From the NCBI GenBank assembly GCA_910583885.1, contig CAJUAC010000038.1:1-25489 (forward strand): 25,489 nucleotides of DNA, given 5' to 3'. Below the pieces are notes generated by a model. It searched no databases and was not told the origin of the DNA. It saw only the letters and a program-made list of their open reading frames with translations. Shown piece by piece: positions 1 through 7,593 of this stretch (its first letter is position 1; every line of letters starts with the position of its first letter). The stretch is from an uncultured Oscillospiraceae bacterium. Lineage in GTDB: Bacteria > Bacillota > Clostridia > Oscillospirales > Oscillospiraceae. Both the position numbers and the translations under genes were made by a program.

Positions 1-87
1 GCTGTCACTGCAAGGGGTGCGCCCTCCGGGCGCAGGGGGCCCTTCTATTTATGATAGCTTCGGGGGCTGTGCGCTCCCGTACCCCGC

Positions 88-117
88 GGTTACTTTTTAT
101 CCGGACAAAAAGTAACC
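88..117. repeat. Inverted repeat, array unit 1
   Basis: Perfect 11-bp arms GGTTACTTTTT and AAAAAGTAACC enclose an 8-base loop, ATCCGGAC. It could fold as a hairpin on either strand. Confidence 0.85.
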
Positions 118-409
118 AAAAAGCCGCTGGGGATACCCCAGGCCCCATTTTACGGGGGTTTTTCGTACATTGGGCGGTGGTTTGGATGGATGGGCTGCCA
201 CCGAATGGCCGGTACTCCTTCTGCCGCCCTGGCACTTGAAGAACTCCGGCTATCGCCCTGTTAAAGAGCGACTGCCCTGCAAGGGGCACGCGCACCGATG
301 GGGGTGCTTTGCTCCATGAAATGCTGTCACTGCAAGGGGTGCGCCCTCCGGGCGCAGGGGGCCCTTCTATTTATGATAGCTTCGGGGGCTGTGCGCTCCC
401 GTACCCCGC

Positions 410-439
410 AGTTACTTTTTATCCGGACAAAAAGTAACC
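410..439. repeat. Inverted repeat, array unit 2
   Basis: Same dyad as in unit 1 with the same loop, but a G-to-A change in the left arm leaves 10 paired bases. The right arm is unchanged, so there is no compensatory change. Confidence 0.8.
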
Positions 440-784
440 AAAAAGCCGCTGAGGATACCCCAGGCCCCATTTTACGGGGGTTTTTCATACATTAGGCGAT
501 GGTTTGGATGGATGGTTGCCGCCGAATGGCCGGTACTCCTTCTGCCGTCCCGGCACTTGAAGAACTCCGGCCGTTAGGCCGCCAAAGGCGGCCCCGGGCT
601 TAAGCCGACGGAGCCGGCCCACAGCTACCGCCCTGTTAAAGAGCGACTGCCCTGCAAGGGGCACACGCACCGATGGGGGTGCTTTGCTCCATGAAACGCT
701 GTCACTGCAAGGGGTGCGCCCTCCGGGCGCAGGGGGCCCTTCTATTTATGATAGCTTCGGGGGCTGTGCGCTCCCGTACCCCGC

Positions 785-814
785 GGTTACTTTTTATCCG
801 GACAAAAAGTAACC
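785..814. repeat. Inverted repeat, array unit 3
   Basis: Perfect 11-bp arms and loop identical to unit 1, at the equivalent place in the third unit. Confidence 0.85.
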
Positions 815-1482
815 AAAAGATCGCTGGAGATACCCCAGGCTCCATTTTACGAGGGTTTTTCGTACATTGGGCGGTGGTTTGGATGGATGGGTTGCTGCCG
901 AATGGCCAGTACTCCTTCTGCCGTCCCGGCACTTGAAGAACTCCGCCGTTAGGCCGCCAAAGGCGGCCCCAGGCTTAAGCCGGCGGAGCCGGCCCACAGC
1001 TACCGCCCTGTTAAAGAGCGACTGCCCTGCAAGGGGCACGCGCACCGATGGGGGCGCTTTGCTCCATGAAACGCTGTCACTGCAAGGGGTGCGCCCTCCA
1101 GGCGCAGGGGGGCCCTTCTATTATGATGGCTTCGGGGGCTGCGCGCACTGATAAACGGGCTTTGATTCGTGGGGCGCGGCCCTGAACGGAAGGCTTTTGG
1201 GAGAACAGGTTGCCGCACTATGGGGATGCTGGGAAGCCCGATAGCTATCGTGACGCATGGCACCGAATCTGCACCAAAACGGAACACAATTTACCAAATT
1301 TGCAGCCAATGGGTACACAAACAGCACCCAAAGAGTGCAGTTCCGACAACGGCGCGCAGACGCTTCGTCTGGCATCGGCCCAAGGCACCCGCGCAGGACA
1401 GACAGACCCTACGATTCGTCGCGTAACAAAATACCCCCGCGAATTCATAAGGGGTCTGGACCATGGGTCCAGCGACTTTTTG

Positions 1483-1508
1483 CTACTTTTTCCTCGCGGA
1501 AAAAGTAG
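1483..1508. repeat. Inverted repeat, diverged relative of the array dyad
   Basis: Arms CTACTTTTT and AAAAAGTAG flank an 8-base loop CCTCGCGG. Arm sequence, arm spacing and loop length resemble the array dyads, suggesting one interspersed hairpin family. Confidence 0.75.
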
Positions 1509-1572
1509 GCCCGCCCCGGCAGGGGCAAAGGGTACAAAAGAAATTAGTTCCCCTTCTTCGCTGTCCAGCGAA

Positions 1573-1637
1573 CTTACCCCAAAAGATTATACATTATAAA
1601 TAAAGGCCCGTGGGTTACAGCTCTGTAACAAACCCAC
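1573..1637 (+). promoter_or_regulatory. Candidate promoter and operator-like dyad upstream of the particle operon
   Basis: An AT-rich island with TATAAA at 1595-1600 and an overlapping CATTATA is followed immediately by GTTACAG-CT-CTGTAAC at 1614-1629, whose outer flanks GTGGG and CCCAC can also pair. No good -35 hexamer is visible, so an alternative sigma factor or an activator would be needed. The position is right for a repressor site but the assignment is tentative. Confidence 0.35.
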
Positions 1638-1791
1638 TATACCCTGTGGCCGGACGGGCACAAAAGTTGACCCGCTGCCGGCAACCGCATCCCAGGGCTT
1701 TCCTCCAGCGGCTGGAATTTTTTAAAATTATAGCCCGGGTATCCGGGCCGCGTACAACTTCCCCCCTCCCGCCGGCCCCATGTGAAGGACG

Positions 1792-2076
1792 GTGATTGTA
1801 TTGGAGCTGGATCGGGAAAAAATCCTGGACGCGTTGGGCGCTATCGCCCTGTCCAGGCCCAACGACGCAGTCTCCCTGGCCCTGTCGCCAGGGGCAAAGC
1901 CCGTAGGCGAGCTGGACCTGTGGGGCGTGAGTGAATTCAAAATCAGCGGCAACGGCAGCGTTGAGGTCAAATTCGCGGACCGTGTGAAGGCGGTCTCCCT
2001 GCTGCTGGAGTGCGCCGGGGGCGGCGAGGACGGCATGGCAGCCCTGCTGTCCGCCTTGGAGGCGGGCGAGGGTTGA
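1792..2076 (+). CDS. Truncated terminase small subunit-like protein
   Basis: Up to 94 residues. It opens the particle operon and precedes the large terminase, where the small subunit normally sits. The segment REKILDALGAIALSRPNDAV followed by a short charged stretch and VEVKFADRVKAVSLLLE resembles the C-terminal oligomerisation part of XtmA-like small subunits, whose usual ending is close to LYDKLKALELLGKHL. Full XtmA-type proteins are about 150-270 residues and begin with a helix-turn-helix that recognises the packaging site; that half is absent here and no frame upstream supplies it. The start may be GTG 1792 or, better placed behind GGTGA, TTG 1801. The family call rests on residual similarity and position and is moderately sure. 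Confidence 0.6.
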   Translation: MIVLELDREKILDALGAIALSRPNDAVSLALSPGAKPVGELDLWGVSEFKISGNGSVEVKFADRVKAVSLLLECAGGGEDGMAALLSALEAGEG

Positions 2077-3332
2077 AAATCAAGCGGTTCTCCCCCAAGC
2101 AACGGCGGATCATGGGCTGGTGGGGCCCGAAATCCCCAGACAGGCACCATGACGCCATCATCTGCGATGGGGCCGTGCGCAGCGGCAAAACCCTTTGCAT
2201 GGGCCTGAGCTTCGCGTGCTGGGCAATGGCCTCCTTCCAGGGCCAGCAGTTCGCCTTCTGCGGGAAAAGCGTAGTCTCCCTGCGGCGCAACCTCTTGCAG
2301 GAGCTGCTGCCCGTGCTGCGGGAGGTGGGCTTCCAGTGCCGGGAAAAACGCAGCGAAAACCTGCTGGTGGTGGGCCGGGGCGGCCGGGAAAACCGCTTCT
2401 ACCTCATGGGCGGCAAGGACGAGGGCAGCGCCGCCTTTATCCAGGGCGTGACCCTGGCGGGCGTGCTGCTCGACGAGGTGGCCCTCATGCCCCGCTCCTT
2501 CGTGGAGCAGGCCATCGCCCGGTGCAGCGTCACCGGCTCCCGGCTGTGGTTCAACTGCAACCCCGAGGGGCCCCAGCACTGGTTTTACCGGGAGTGGATT
2601 TTGAAAAGCGGGGAGCGCAACGCCCTCTACCTCCACTTTACCATGGAGGACAACCCCTCCCTCTCCCCCCGTATCCGCCAGCGCTACCGCTCCAGCTACA
2701 GCGGCGCCTTTTACCGGCGGTTCATTTTGGGGGAATGGACTGCCGCCAAGGGGCTGGTCTACGACTTCTTCGACCCGGCGCGGGACGCGCGGCCCGTGCC
2801 CGAGGGCGAGCTGGAGGAGTACGCTATCTCCGTGGACTACGGCACCGCCAATCCCTGTTCCTTCGGGCTCTGGGGCCTGCGGGAGGGCGTGTGGTACAGA
2901 GTGAAGGAATATTATTATGCTTCCAGACGTACCGGCGTCCAGCTGACAGACCAGGAGTACACAGCGCAGCTGGCCAAGCTGGCCGGCGGGCACAGGCTGC
3001 GCTGCGTGGTGGCGGACCCCTCCGCCGCCAGCTTTATCACCTCCCTGCGCCAGGCTGGCTACCGCGTGATCAAAGCAAACAACGACGTGCTCTCCGGCAT
3101 CCGCACCACCGCCGATCTGTTGAAAAGAGGGCGGATTGTGATCTGCGAAGGCTGCGAGGACTGCCTGCGGGAGATCGCGCTGTACCGCTGGAGCGAGGAG
3201 CCCTCCGGGCGGGACGCCCCCCACAAGGACAACGACCACGCCATGGACGACATGCGCTACTTTGCCGCTACCGTGGCGGAGGCCGTATCCAGCGAGGGGG
3301 TGTTCTGCTCGGTGGTTCGGAAGAGGAGTTAA
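2073..3332 (+). CDS. xtmB: Phage terminase large subunit
   Basis: About 419 residues from TTG 2073, chosen because GGAGG at 2058-2062 precedes it and it overlaps the previous stop; an in-frame upstream ATG at 2010 would give an unlikely Arg/Gly-rich extension. The enzyme cuts and pumps DNA into the procapsid. Visible motifs, numbered from the TTG: Walker A GAVRSGKT (33-40), Walker B VLLDE (about 131-135) and a coupling motif FNCNPEG (160-166). The RNase H-like nuclease has acidic residues in VDYG (about D255), VVADPS (about D315) and DNDHAMDD (about 386-393). Both catalytic halves therefore look intact, which argues for a DNA-packaging particle rather than a headless tailocin. It matches the PBSX XtmB family in motif order and length. 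Confidence 0.93.
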   Translation: MKIKRFSPKQRRIMGWWGPKSPDRHHDAIICDGAVRSGKTLCMGLSFACWAMASFQGQQFAFCGKSVVSLRRNLLQELLPVLREVGFQCREKRSENLLVVGRGGRENRFYLMGGKDEGSAAFIQGVTLAGVLLDEVALMPRSFVEQAIARCSVTGSRLWFNCNPEGPQHWFYREWILKSGERNALYLHFTMEDNPSLSPRIRQRYRSSYSGAFYRRFILGEWTAAKGLVYDFFDPARDARPVPEGELEEYAISVDYGTANPCSFGLWGLREGVWYRVKEYYYASRRTGVQLTDQEYTAQLAKLAGGHRLRCVVADPSAASFITSLRQAGYRVIKANNDVLSGIRTTADLLKRGRIVICEGCEDCLREIALYRWSEEPSGRDAPHKDNDHAMDDMRYFAATVAEAVSSEGVFCSVVRKRS

Positions 3333-3335
3333 TCT

Positions 3336-4538
3336 ATGGGGTTTTTCAGGAAAAAAAAGGGGCCGGGGGCGGCGGCAACGCCCCAAATCAAACGCGGCGA
3401 CGCCCACCCCTTCGCCGTGCTGGGCAGCTATGTGCCCCTCCAGCAGGGCGAGGCCAGGCTCTACCGCGCCATCCGGGAGGCTGTGCCCCTGGTGGACGCG
3501 TGCATCTATAAAATTATCCGGCTGTGCGGCGGCGTGAGCGCAGAATGCAGCGACCCCAACGCCAGCCGGGAGCTGAAGCAGTTTTTAGATCAGGTGGACG
3601 TGGGCCGGGGCCAGCGGGGCATCAACGCGTTCTTAAACCAATACCTGGATTCCATGCTGGTATTCGGCCAGGCGGTGGGCGAGATCGTCCCTACCGCAGA
3701 CAACCGGGAGATCGCCGCCCTGCTGTGCGGCCGGACAGAGGACATCCAGATCCGGGAGGGCGAGGGGCCCCTGGACTTCGCCCTGTGCGCGGCGGGCCTG
3801 TCCGGCCAGGCCGAGCCCCTCCCACGGCAGGAGCTGCTGCTGTTCACACCCTTCAACCCGGAGGCCTACGCGCCCTACGGCGTGTCCCTGCTGCGGTCCA
3901 TGCCCTTCCTCGCAGAGCTGCTGAGCAAGATCTATTACGCCATCGGCGTGAACTGGGAACGGATGGGCAACGTGCGCTTTGCCGTGGTCTACCGGCCAGG
4001 GAGCGGCGAGTGGGAGCGGGGCATGGCCCAGGAGCGCAGCCGCCAGCTGGCCAGCGAGTGGAGCCGCGCCATGGAGAGCACCCGCAGCGGCAGCGTGCGG
4101 GACTTCGTGGCCGTGGGCGACGTGGACATCAAGGTCATCGGGGCGGACAACCAGATCCTGGACAGCACTGTCCCCATCCGGCAGATTTTGGAGCAGCTGG
4201 TGAGCAAGACGGGCATCCCCCCCTTTATGCTGGGGCTGAGCTGGTCGAGCACCGAGCGCATGAGCGCCCAGCAGTCCGACCTGCTGACCACGGAGATGAC
4301 CGCCATCCGGCGGTCCCTGACCCCGGCGGTGGAGAAGGTCTGCCGGATGTGGCTGCGGATGCACGGGTACGGCTGCGACTGCCGGGTGGTATGGGACGAC
4401 ATCAATTTGCAGGACCTGCTGGAGGAGGCCAAGGCCGGCTGGTACCGGGAGCAGACCAGGAAACTGGCGCTGGAAAATGACGAGATGGAGCGGCGGGCCG
4501 GAAAAATGCCCGGGAACCCGCCGGAAGAGGATTTCTAA
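3336..4538 (+). CDS. Phage portal protein
   Basis: 400 residues, beginning three bases after the terminase stop. The portal forms the dodecameric ring at one capsid vertex through which terminase threads DNA and to which the tail attaches. The sequence has a basic N-terminus, a central stretch on ring-crown adaptors (about 180-215, MPFLAELLSKIYYAIGVNWERMG), and the typical late segment SKTGIPPFMLGLSWSSTERM followed by helices that end in a charged tail. It resembles the PBSX XkdE and SPP1 gp6-like portals and is somewhat shorter than many of them. No frameshift or internal stop is seen. Confidence 0.88.
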   Translation: MGFFRKKKGPGAAATPQIKRGDAHPFAVLGSYVPLQQGEARLYRAIREAVPLVDACIYKIIRLCGGVSAECSDPNASRELKQFLDQVDVGRGQRGINAFLNQYLDSMLVFGQAVGEIVPTADNREIAALLCGRTEDIQIREGEGPLDFALCAAGLSGQAEPLPRQELLLFTPFNPEAYAPYGVSLLRSMPFLAELLSKIYYAIGVNWERMGNVRFAVVYRPGSGEWERGMAQERSRQLASEWSRAMESTRSGSVRDFVAVGDVDIKVIGADNQILDSTVPIRQILEQLVSKTGIPPFMLGLSWSSTERMSAQQSDLLTTEMTAIRRSLTPAVEKVCRMWLRMHGYGCDCRVVWDDINLQDLLEEAKAGWYREQTRKLALENDEMERRAGKMPGNPPEEDF

Positions 4539-4554
4539 GAAGGGGGCTGACTTT

Positions 4555-5475
4555 TTGGACGTGAGGAAGGAGCTGGGCGGCGTGGCCCGGCACAGGGTGG
4601 ACCGGGAGGACATGATCCTCATCAACAGGCTGGCGAAGTCGGAGCTGACACCGGAGCAGGTGTACACATTCTCCATCCGCCTGTGTGACAACGAGATCGA
4701 CAGAGACTGGGAGCGCTTCGACGAGGACGCCTTACGCTCCTTGAGCGGGCTGTTCGTGGGGAAAAGCGGCATCTTTGACCACAACTGGTCCGCCGAGGGG
4801 CAGACCGCCAGGCTCTACCGGGCCGAGGTGTGCCGCGAGGACGGCACCACCGCCGCCGGCGACGGCTGCCGCTATCTCAAGGGATACGCGTACATGCTGC
4901 GCAGTGAGAAAAACAACGGCCTCATCGAGGAGATCGAGGCGGGCATCAAGAAGGAGGTCAGCGTGGGGTGCAGCGTAACGGGCCGGGTGTGCTCCATCTG
5001 CGGGGCAGAGCATTGCAGCCACCAGGGCGGCAGGCTCTACGACGGGAAGCTGTGCTACTTCACCCTGCAGGAGCCCACGGATGCCTACGAGTGGAGCTTC
5101 GTAGCCGTGCCGGCCCAGCGGAAGGCCGGCGTACTCAAGGCGTTTGCCCCCGGGGCGGGCACAGAGCTGAAACGGCTGGCTGCCGGACGCCCCAGCTGCC
5201 TGCGGGAGCTGGAGCAGCTGGAGCAGGAGGCGGCGCTGGGCCGGTCCTACATCGGCAGCCTGCGCCGGGAGCTGGTCCGGCTGGCTGGGCTGACGGACGA
5301 GTCCCTGGATCTGAAAATCTTTTCCAAGGCCGCAGACCGGATGGAGGAGGACGAGCTGCTGGAGCTGACGAGGATCTACCAGCGGCGGATGGACGAGAAG
5401 TACCCCCCTGTGCCCCAGCTGCGCCCCAGGGCCAGGGCGGCCTGCGCCAGCGAGGACGGCGCGTTCCTAATTTAA
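4555..5475 (+). CDS. Prohead maturation protease, XkdF-like
   Basis: About 306 residues from TTG 4555, preceded by AAGGGGG at 4541-4547; an upstream ATG at 4477 lies inside the portal gene and is less likely. Such proteases cleave capsid and internal proteins during head maturation. The protease-like core covers about 35-185: a candidate catalytic His in FDHNW (H76) and a candidate Ser in KKEVSVGCSV (S136), followed by AYEWSFVAVPA. Directly after the Ser is a Cys/His cluster (C146, C149, C154, H156) that could bind a metal. The C-terminal third is helical and charged and may be a scaffold-like arm, since no separate scaffold gene exists. The family call comes from motifs and position; the catalytic residues are inferred. 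Confidence 0.75.
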   Translation: MDVRKELGGVARHRVDREDMILINRLAKSELTPEQVYTFSIRLCDNEIDRDWERFDEDALRSLSGLFVGKSGIFDHNWSAEGQTARLYRAEVCREDGTTAAGDGCRYLKGYAYMLRSEKNNGLIEEIEAGIKKEVSVGCSVTGRVCSICGAEHCSHQGGRLYDGKLCYFTLQEPTDAYEWSFVAVPAQRKAGVLKAFAPGAGTELKRLAAGRPSCLRELEQLEQEAALGRSYIGSLRRELVRLAGLTDESLDLKIFSKAADRMEEDELLELTRIYQRRMDEKYPPVPQLRPRARAACASEDGAFLI

Positions 5476-5493
5476 AAGAGGAGGCATTTCGAT

Positions 5494-5832
5494 ATGAGCG
5501 TTTCTTTTGAGGGCGTGGGCCAGGCCTGCGCCACCTTCCTGGGCGGCGGGCTCCAGGAGGGCCAGGTGGTTAAGGTGACAGAGCCGGGCACGGTGGGGCC
5601 CTGCAGCGCAGGCGACGGCTTCTGCGGTACGGCGCTATGCTGCAAGGACGATGCGTGTACGGTCCAGGTGGCGGGCTTTGTGACGGTGGGCTACACCGGC
5701 ACGCCCCCCGCTGTCGGGTACGCGTCGCTGTGTGCCGACGGCGCAGGCGGCGTCAAGGTGTCCACAGGCGGCAGGAGCCGCCTGGTGGCCGACGTGGACA
5801 AGACGGCCAAGGCCGTGACAATTTTACTGTAG
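5494..5832 (+). CDS. Small capsid decoration-like protein
   Basis: 112 residues, ATG behind AGAGGAGG, between protease and major capsid genes. It is Gly/Val-rich with alternating beta-type segments (GQVVKVTEPGTVGPC, CTVQVAGFVTVGYTG, AVGYASLCADGAGGVKV) and lacks helices in its middle, as in small head-stabilising proteins encoded next to the capsid gene. Six cysteines are unusual for this class. Function is inferred from gene order and fold character, not from a recognised motif. Confidence 0.6.
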   Translation: MSVSFEGVGQACATFLGGGLQEGQVVKVTEPGTVGPCSAGDGFCGTALCCKDDACTVQVAGFVTVGYTGTPPAVGYASLCADGAGGVKVSTGGRSRLVADVDKTAKAVTILL

Positions 5833-5844
5833 GAGGCGGTTCAG

Positions 5845-6876
5845 ATGGCGTATTACTATGACAATCTGCGGCTGGAAAAGGGGATGTACGGCGAGGCAGG
5901 CAAATCCTTCACCCAGGTACTGGAGGAGGCTGACCCCAGCGAGAGCTACCGGGGTACCCCCCTGGAAGGGATGGACGCTTTCCAGCGACAGCTCAAGCGG
6001 TTCGACATCCACGTGAAGGGCAGCCGGTCCGATGTGGTGGAGAAGTTCTTCCGGACCACGGAGTCCGCAGTCCTGTTCCCGGAGTTCGTCTCCCGGGTGG
6101 TCCGGCAGGGCATGGAGGAGGACAACGTGCTCCCCTCCATCACCGCCACCACCACCCAGTTCGACGGGATGGACTACCGCTCCATCTCCTCCGTGCCCAG
6201 CGAGGAGGAGAAGAGCCTGAAACGGGTGGAGGAGGGCGCGCAGCTGCCCCAGACTTGCGTGCGCACCCAGAGCAACCTGGTCAAGCTCCACAAGCGGGGC
6301 CGGATGCTGGTGGCCTCCTATGAGGCCATCCGCTTCCAGCGGCTGGACCTGTTCTCGATCACTCTGCGCCAGATCGGCAGCCACATCGCCCGGATGCACC
6401 TGGAGGACGCCATCCGCGTCATCATCCACGGCGACGGCAACAACAACCCCGCTGACGCCTTCTCCGTGGGGAACGCCCCCATCGGCGGCACCAGCGGCAC
6501 GCTGACCTACACGGCGCTGCTGGATTTCTGGGCCCAGTTCGACCCGTACACCATGAACACCATCCTGGTACCCAACGCGGTGATGCTGGACATGCTGAAA
6601 ATGAACGAGTTCCAGAACCCCCTGACCGGGCTCAACTTCCAGGGCACCGGCACCCTCTCCTCCCCCCTGGGCGCTACCCTGCTGCGCACCAGCGCCATGC
6701 CCGCCGGGCAGCTGATCGGCCTGGACCGCAACTATGCGCTGGAGATGGTCAGCGCCGGGGATGTGGCTGTGGAGTACGACAAGCTCATTGACCGGCAGGT
6801 GGAGCGGGCCGCGATCACCAGCATCTCCGGCTTCGCCAAGCTGTACACCGACGCGGGGAAGCTGCTGTCCATCTGA
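5845..6876 (+). CDS. Major capsid protein, HK97-fold type
   Basis: 343 residues, ATG preceded by TAGGAGG overlapping the previous stop. It forms the icosahedral shell. It has the HK97-like architecture: a short N-terminal region (about 1-75) that could act as scaffold or protease target, then FPEFVSRVVRQGMEEDNVLPSI, the spine-helix part DLFSITLRQIGSHIARMHLEDAI, and a beta-rich axial region ending in RQVERAAITSISGFAKLYTDA. It matches the XkdG/Clostridia prophage capsid group in size and order. A single intact reading frame suggests the head is still made. Confidence 0.85.
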   Translation: MAYYYDNLRLEKGMYGEAGKSFTQVLEEADPSESYRGTPLEGMDAFQRQLKRFDIHVKGSRSDVVEKFFRTTESAVLFPEFVSRVVRQGMEEDNVLPSITATTTQFDGMDYRSISSVPSEEEKSLKRVEEGAQLPQTCVRTQSNLVKLHKRGRMLVASYEAIRFQRLDLFSITLRQIGSHIARMHLEDAIRVIIHGDGNNNPADAFSVGNAPIGGTSGTLTYTALLDFWAQFDPYTMNTILVPNAVMLDMLKMNEFQNPLTGLNFQGTGTLSSPLGATLLRTSAMPAGQLIGLDRNYALEMVSAGDVAVEYDKLIDRQVERAAITSISGFAKLYTDAGKLLSI

Positions 6877-6892
6877 GCAGGAGGGATTTCAC

Positions 6893-7261
6893 GTGCATGA
6901 AAAAATCTTGAAGCTGGCCGCCTCCATCTCCCAGGCAGAGGAATCCGAGGGGCCCCTTTTGGAAGCGCTGTGTACCGCCGCCGAGGAGAGCATCGCCGGC
7001 AGGCTCCAGGAGGACCGGACACCGGAGGGCTGCGGCGAGGCCTTCTACTGCGCTGCCGCCCTGCTGGCAGCCGCGGGGATGCTGACATGCCGGGACACCG
7101 GGGACGGCGTGGAGCAGTTCACCGCCGGGGACGTGAGTATGCGCCTGGGACAGGGCAGCGGCTCCTGTGAGAGCGCCGCCGCCCTGCGCCGGCAGGCCGA
7201 GCGCATAATGGCCCCCTTCTGGGAGGATGACCAGTTCGCTTTCGCGGGGGTGCGGGGATGA
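6893..7261 (+). CDS. Head-tail connector (adaptor) protein
   Basis: 122 residues from GTG 6893, which sits 7 bases after AGGAGGG; the nearby ATG at 6897 is out of frame. Mostly helical (HEKILKLAASISQ, EEALCTAAEESIAGRL, YCAAALLAAAGML), followed by the short FTAGDVSMRLG motif common in gp6/XkdH-like adaptors, then a final helix. It probably extends the portal ring for tail docking. Its stop overlaps the next start as ATGA. Confidence 0.6.
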   Translation: MHEKILKLAASISQAEESEGPLLEALCTAAEESIAGRLQEDRTPEGCGEAFYCAAALLAAAGMLTCRDTGDGVEQFTAGDVSMRLGQGSGSCESAAALRRQAERIMAPFWEDDQFAFAGVRG

Positions 7262-7593
7262 TGGCCCGGCGGCTGGAGTGGCTGATGGCCCGGCACGGCC
7301 AGAGCGTCTGCCTGACGCGCCAGGACGGCGGCGGGACGGCAATGGTCAAGGCGTTTTTACAGCCCGCGCTGGCAAAACGGGAGGCCCCTCCCATCACGGC
7401 CACCCCCCTGGGGGCGGCCAGCTGCCAGCGGTGGCTGTACATCGGCAGCGGCCGGCAGGAGATCGCCCCCGGGGACCGGGCGGAGTGGAACGGGCTAAGG
7501 CTGGCGGTGCAGGAGGCCAGGCCTGTGTGCTGGGCCGATGAGACCGTATATTACTGGGCTATCCTGCGCCGGGAAAAGGAGGCGGCTGGATGA
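7258..7593 (+). CDS. Head-tail joining (stopper-like) protein
   Basis: 111 residues, ATGA overlap with the upstream gene and the downstream one. The stretch RWLYIGSGRQEIAPGDRAEW followed by LAVQEARPVCWADETVYYWAILRR reads like a small beta-barrel ending of the kind seen in stopper or minor capsid proteins of PBSX-like elements. The role, closing the filled head until the tail joins, is inferred from its place between adaptor and tail terminator. Confidence 0.5.
   Translation: MMARRLEWLMARHGQSVCLTRQDGGGTAMVKAFLQPALAKREAPPITATPLGAASCQRWLYIGSGRQEIAPGDRAEWNGLRLAVQEARPVCWADETVYYWAILRREKEAAG

Larger units (their letters stand above)
1..1148. repeat. Tandem array of about 375-bp hairpin-rich repeat units
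   Basis: Units start at 1, 323, 698 and 1073, each opening with GCTGTCACTGCAAGGGGTGC. Unit 1 is 322 bp; units 2 and 3 are 375 bp; the fourth breaks off near 1148. Units 2 and 3 are roughly 95% identical by eye. Unit 1 lacks a segment of about 53 bp (near 570-624 and 945-1000 in the others) that contains a GCCGCCAAAGGCGGC hairpin. Every unit also carries a GCGCCC-TCC-GGGCGC hairpin (18-34 in unit 1), most a CTGGGG-ATA-CCCCAG hairpin (127-141), and a long dyad built on GGTTACTTTTT. Small ORFs across the array recur in several frames and look like by-products. The array may continue upstream of the window. Confidence 0.9.
1149..1791. other. Gene-free stretch between repeat array and particle genes
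   Basis: No convincing reading frame. The short ORFs here lack a good ribosome-binding site and recognisable protein sequence. It contains a CTGGACC-ATG-GGTCCAG hairpin (1456-1472), a variant of the array dyad (1483-1508), an AT-rich island (about 1580-1605), a GTTACAG-CT-CTGTAAC dyad (1614-1629), a TCCAGC-G-GCTGGA palindrome (1704-1716), an AT-rich tract (1717-1732) and a GCCCGG-GTAT-CCGGGC hairpin (1733-1748). It is probably the control region or untranslated leader of the genes that follow. Confidence 0.6.

Noticed and set aside
1..1148. CRISPR array or repeated small genes
   Set aside because: Units are 322-375 bp with no short repeat/unique spacer alternation, and the small ORFs change frame between units and lack ribosome-binding sites.
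1728..3407. 559-residue minus-strand open frame opposite the terminase genes
   Set aside because: It is an antisense shadow from high third-position GC; its sequence is His/Pro/Gly/Ala-biased without domains, and the plus frame encodes an intact terminase.
2195..3511. 438-residue plus-strand frame overlapping large terminase and portal
   Set aside because: Arg/Gly/Pro-rich out-of-frame reading of two recognised genes; no motifs and no ribosome-binding site.
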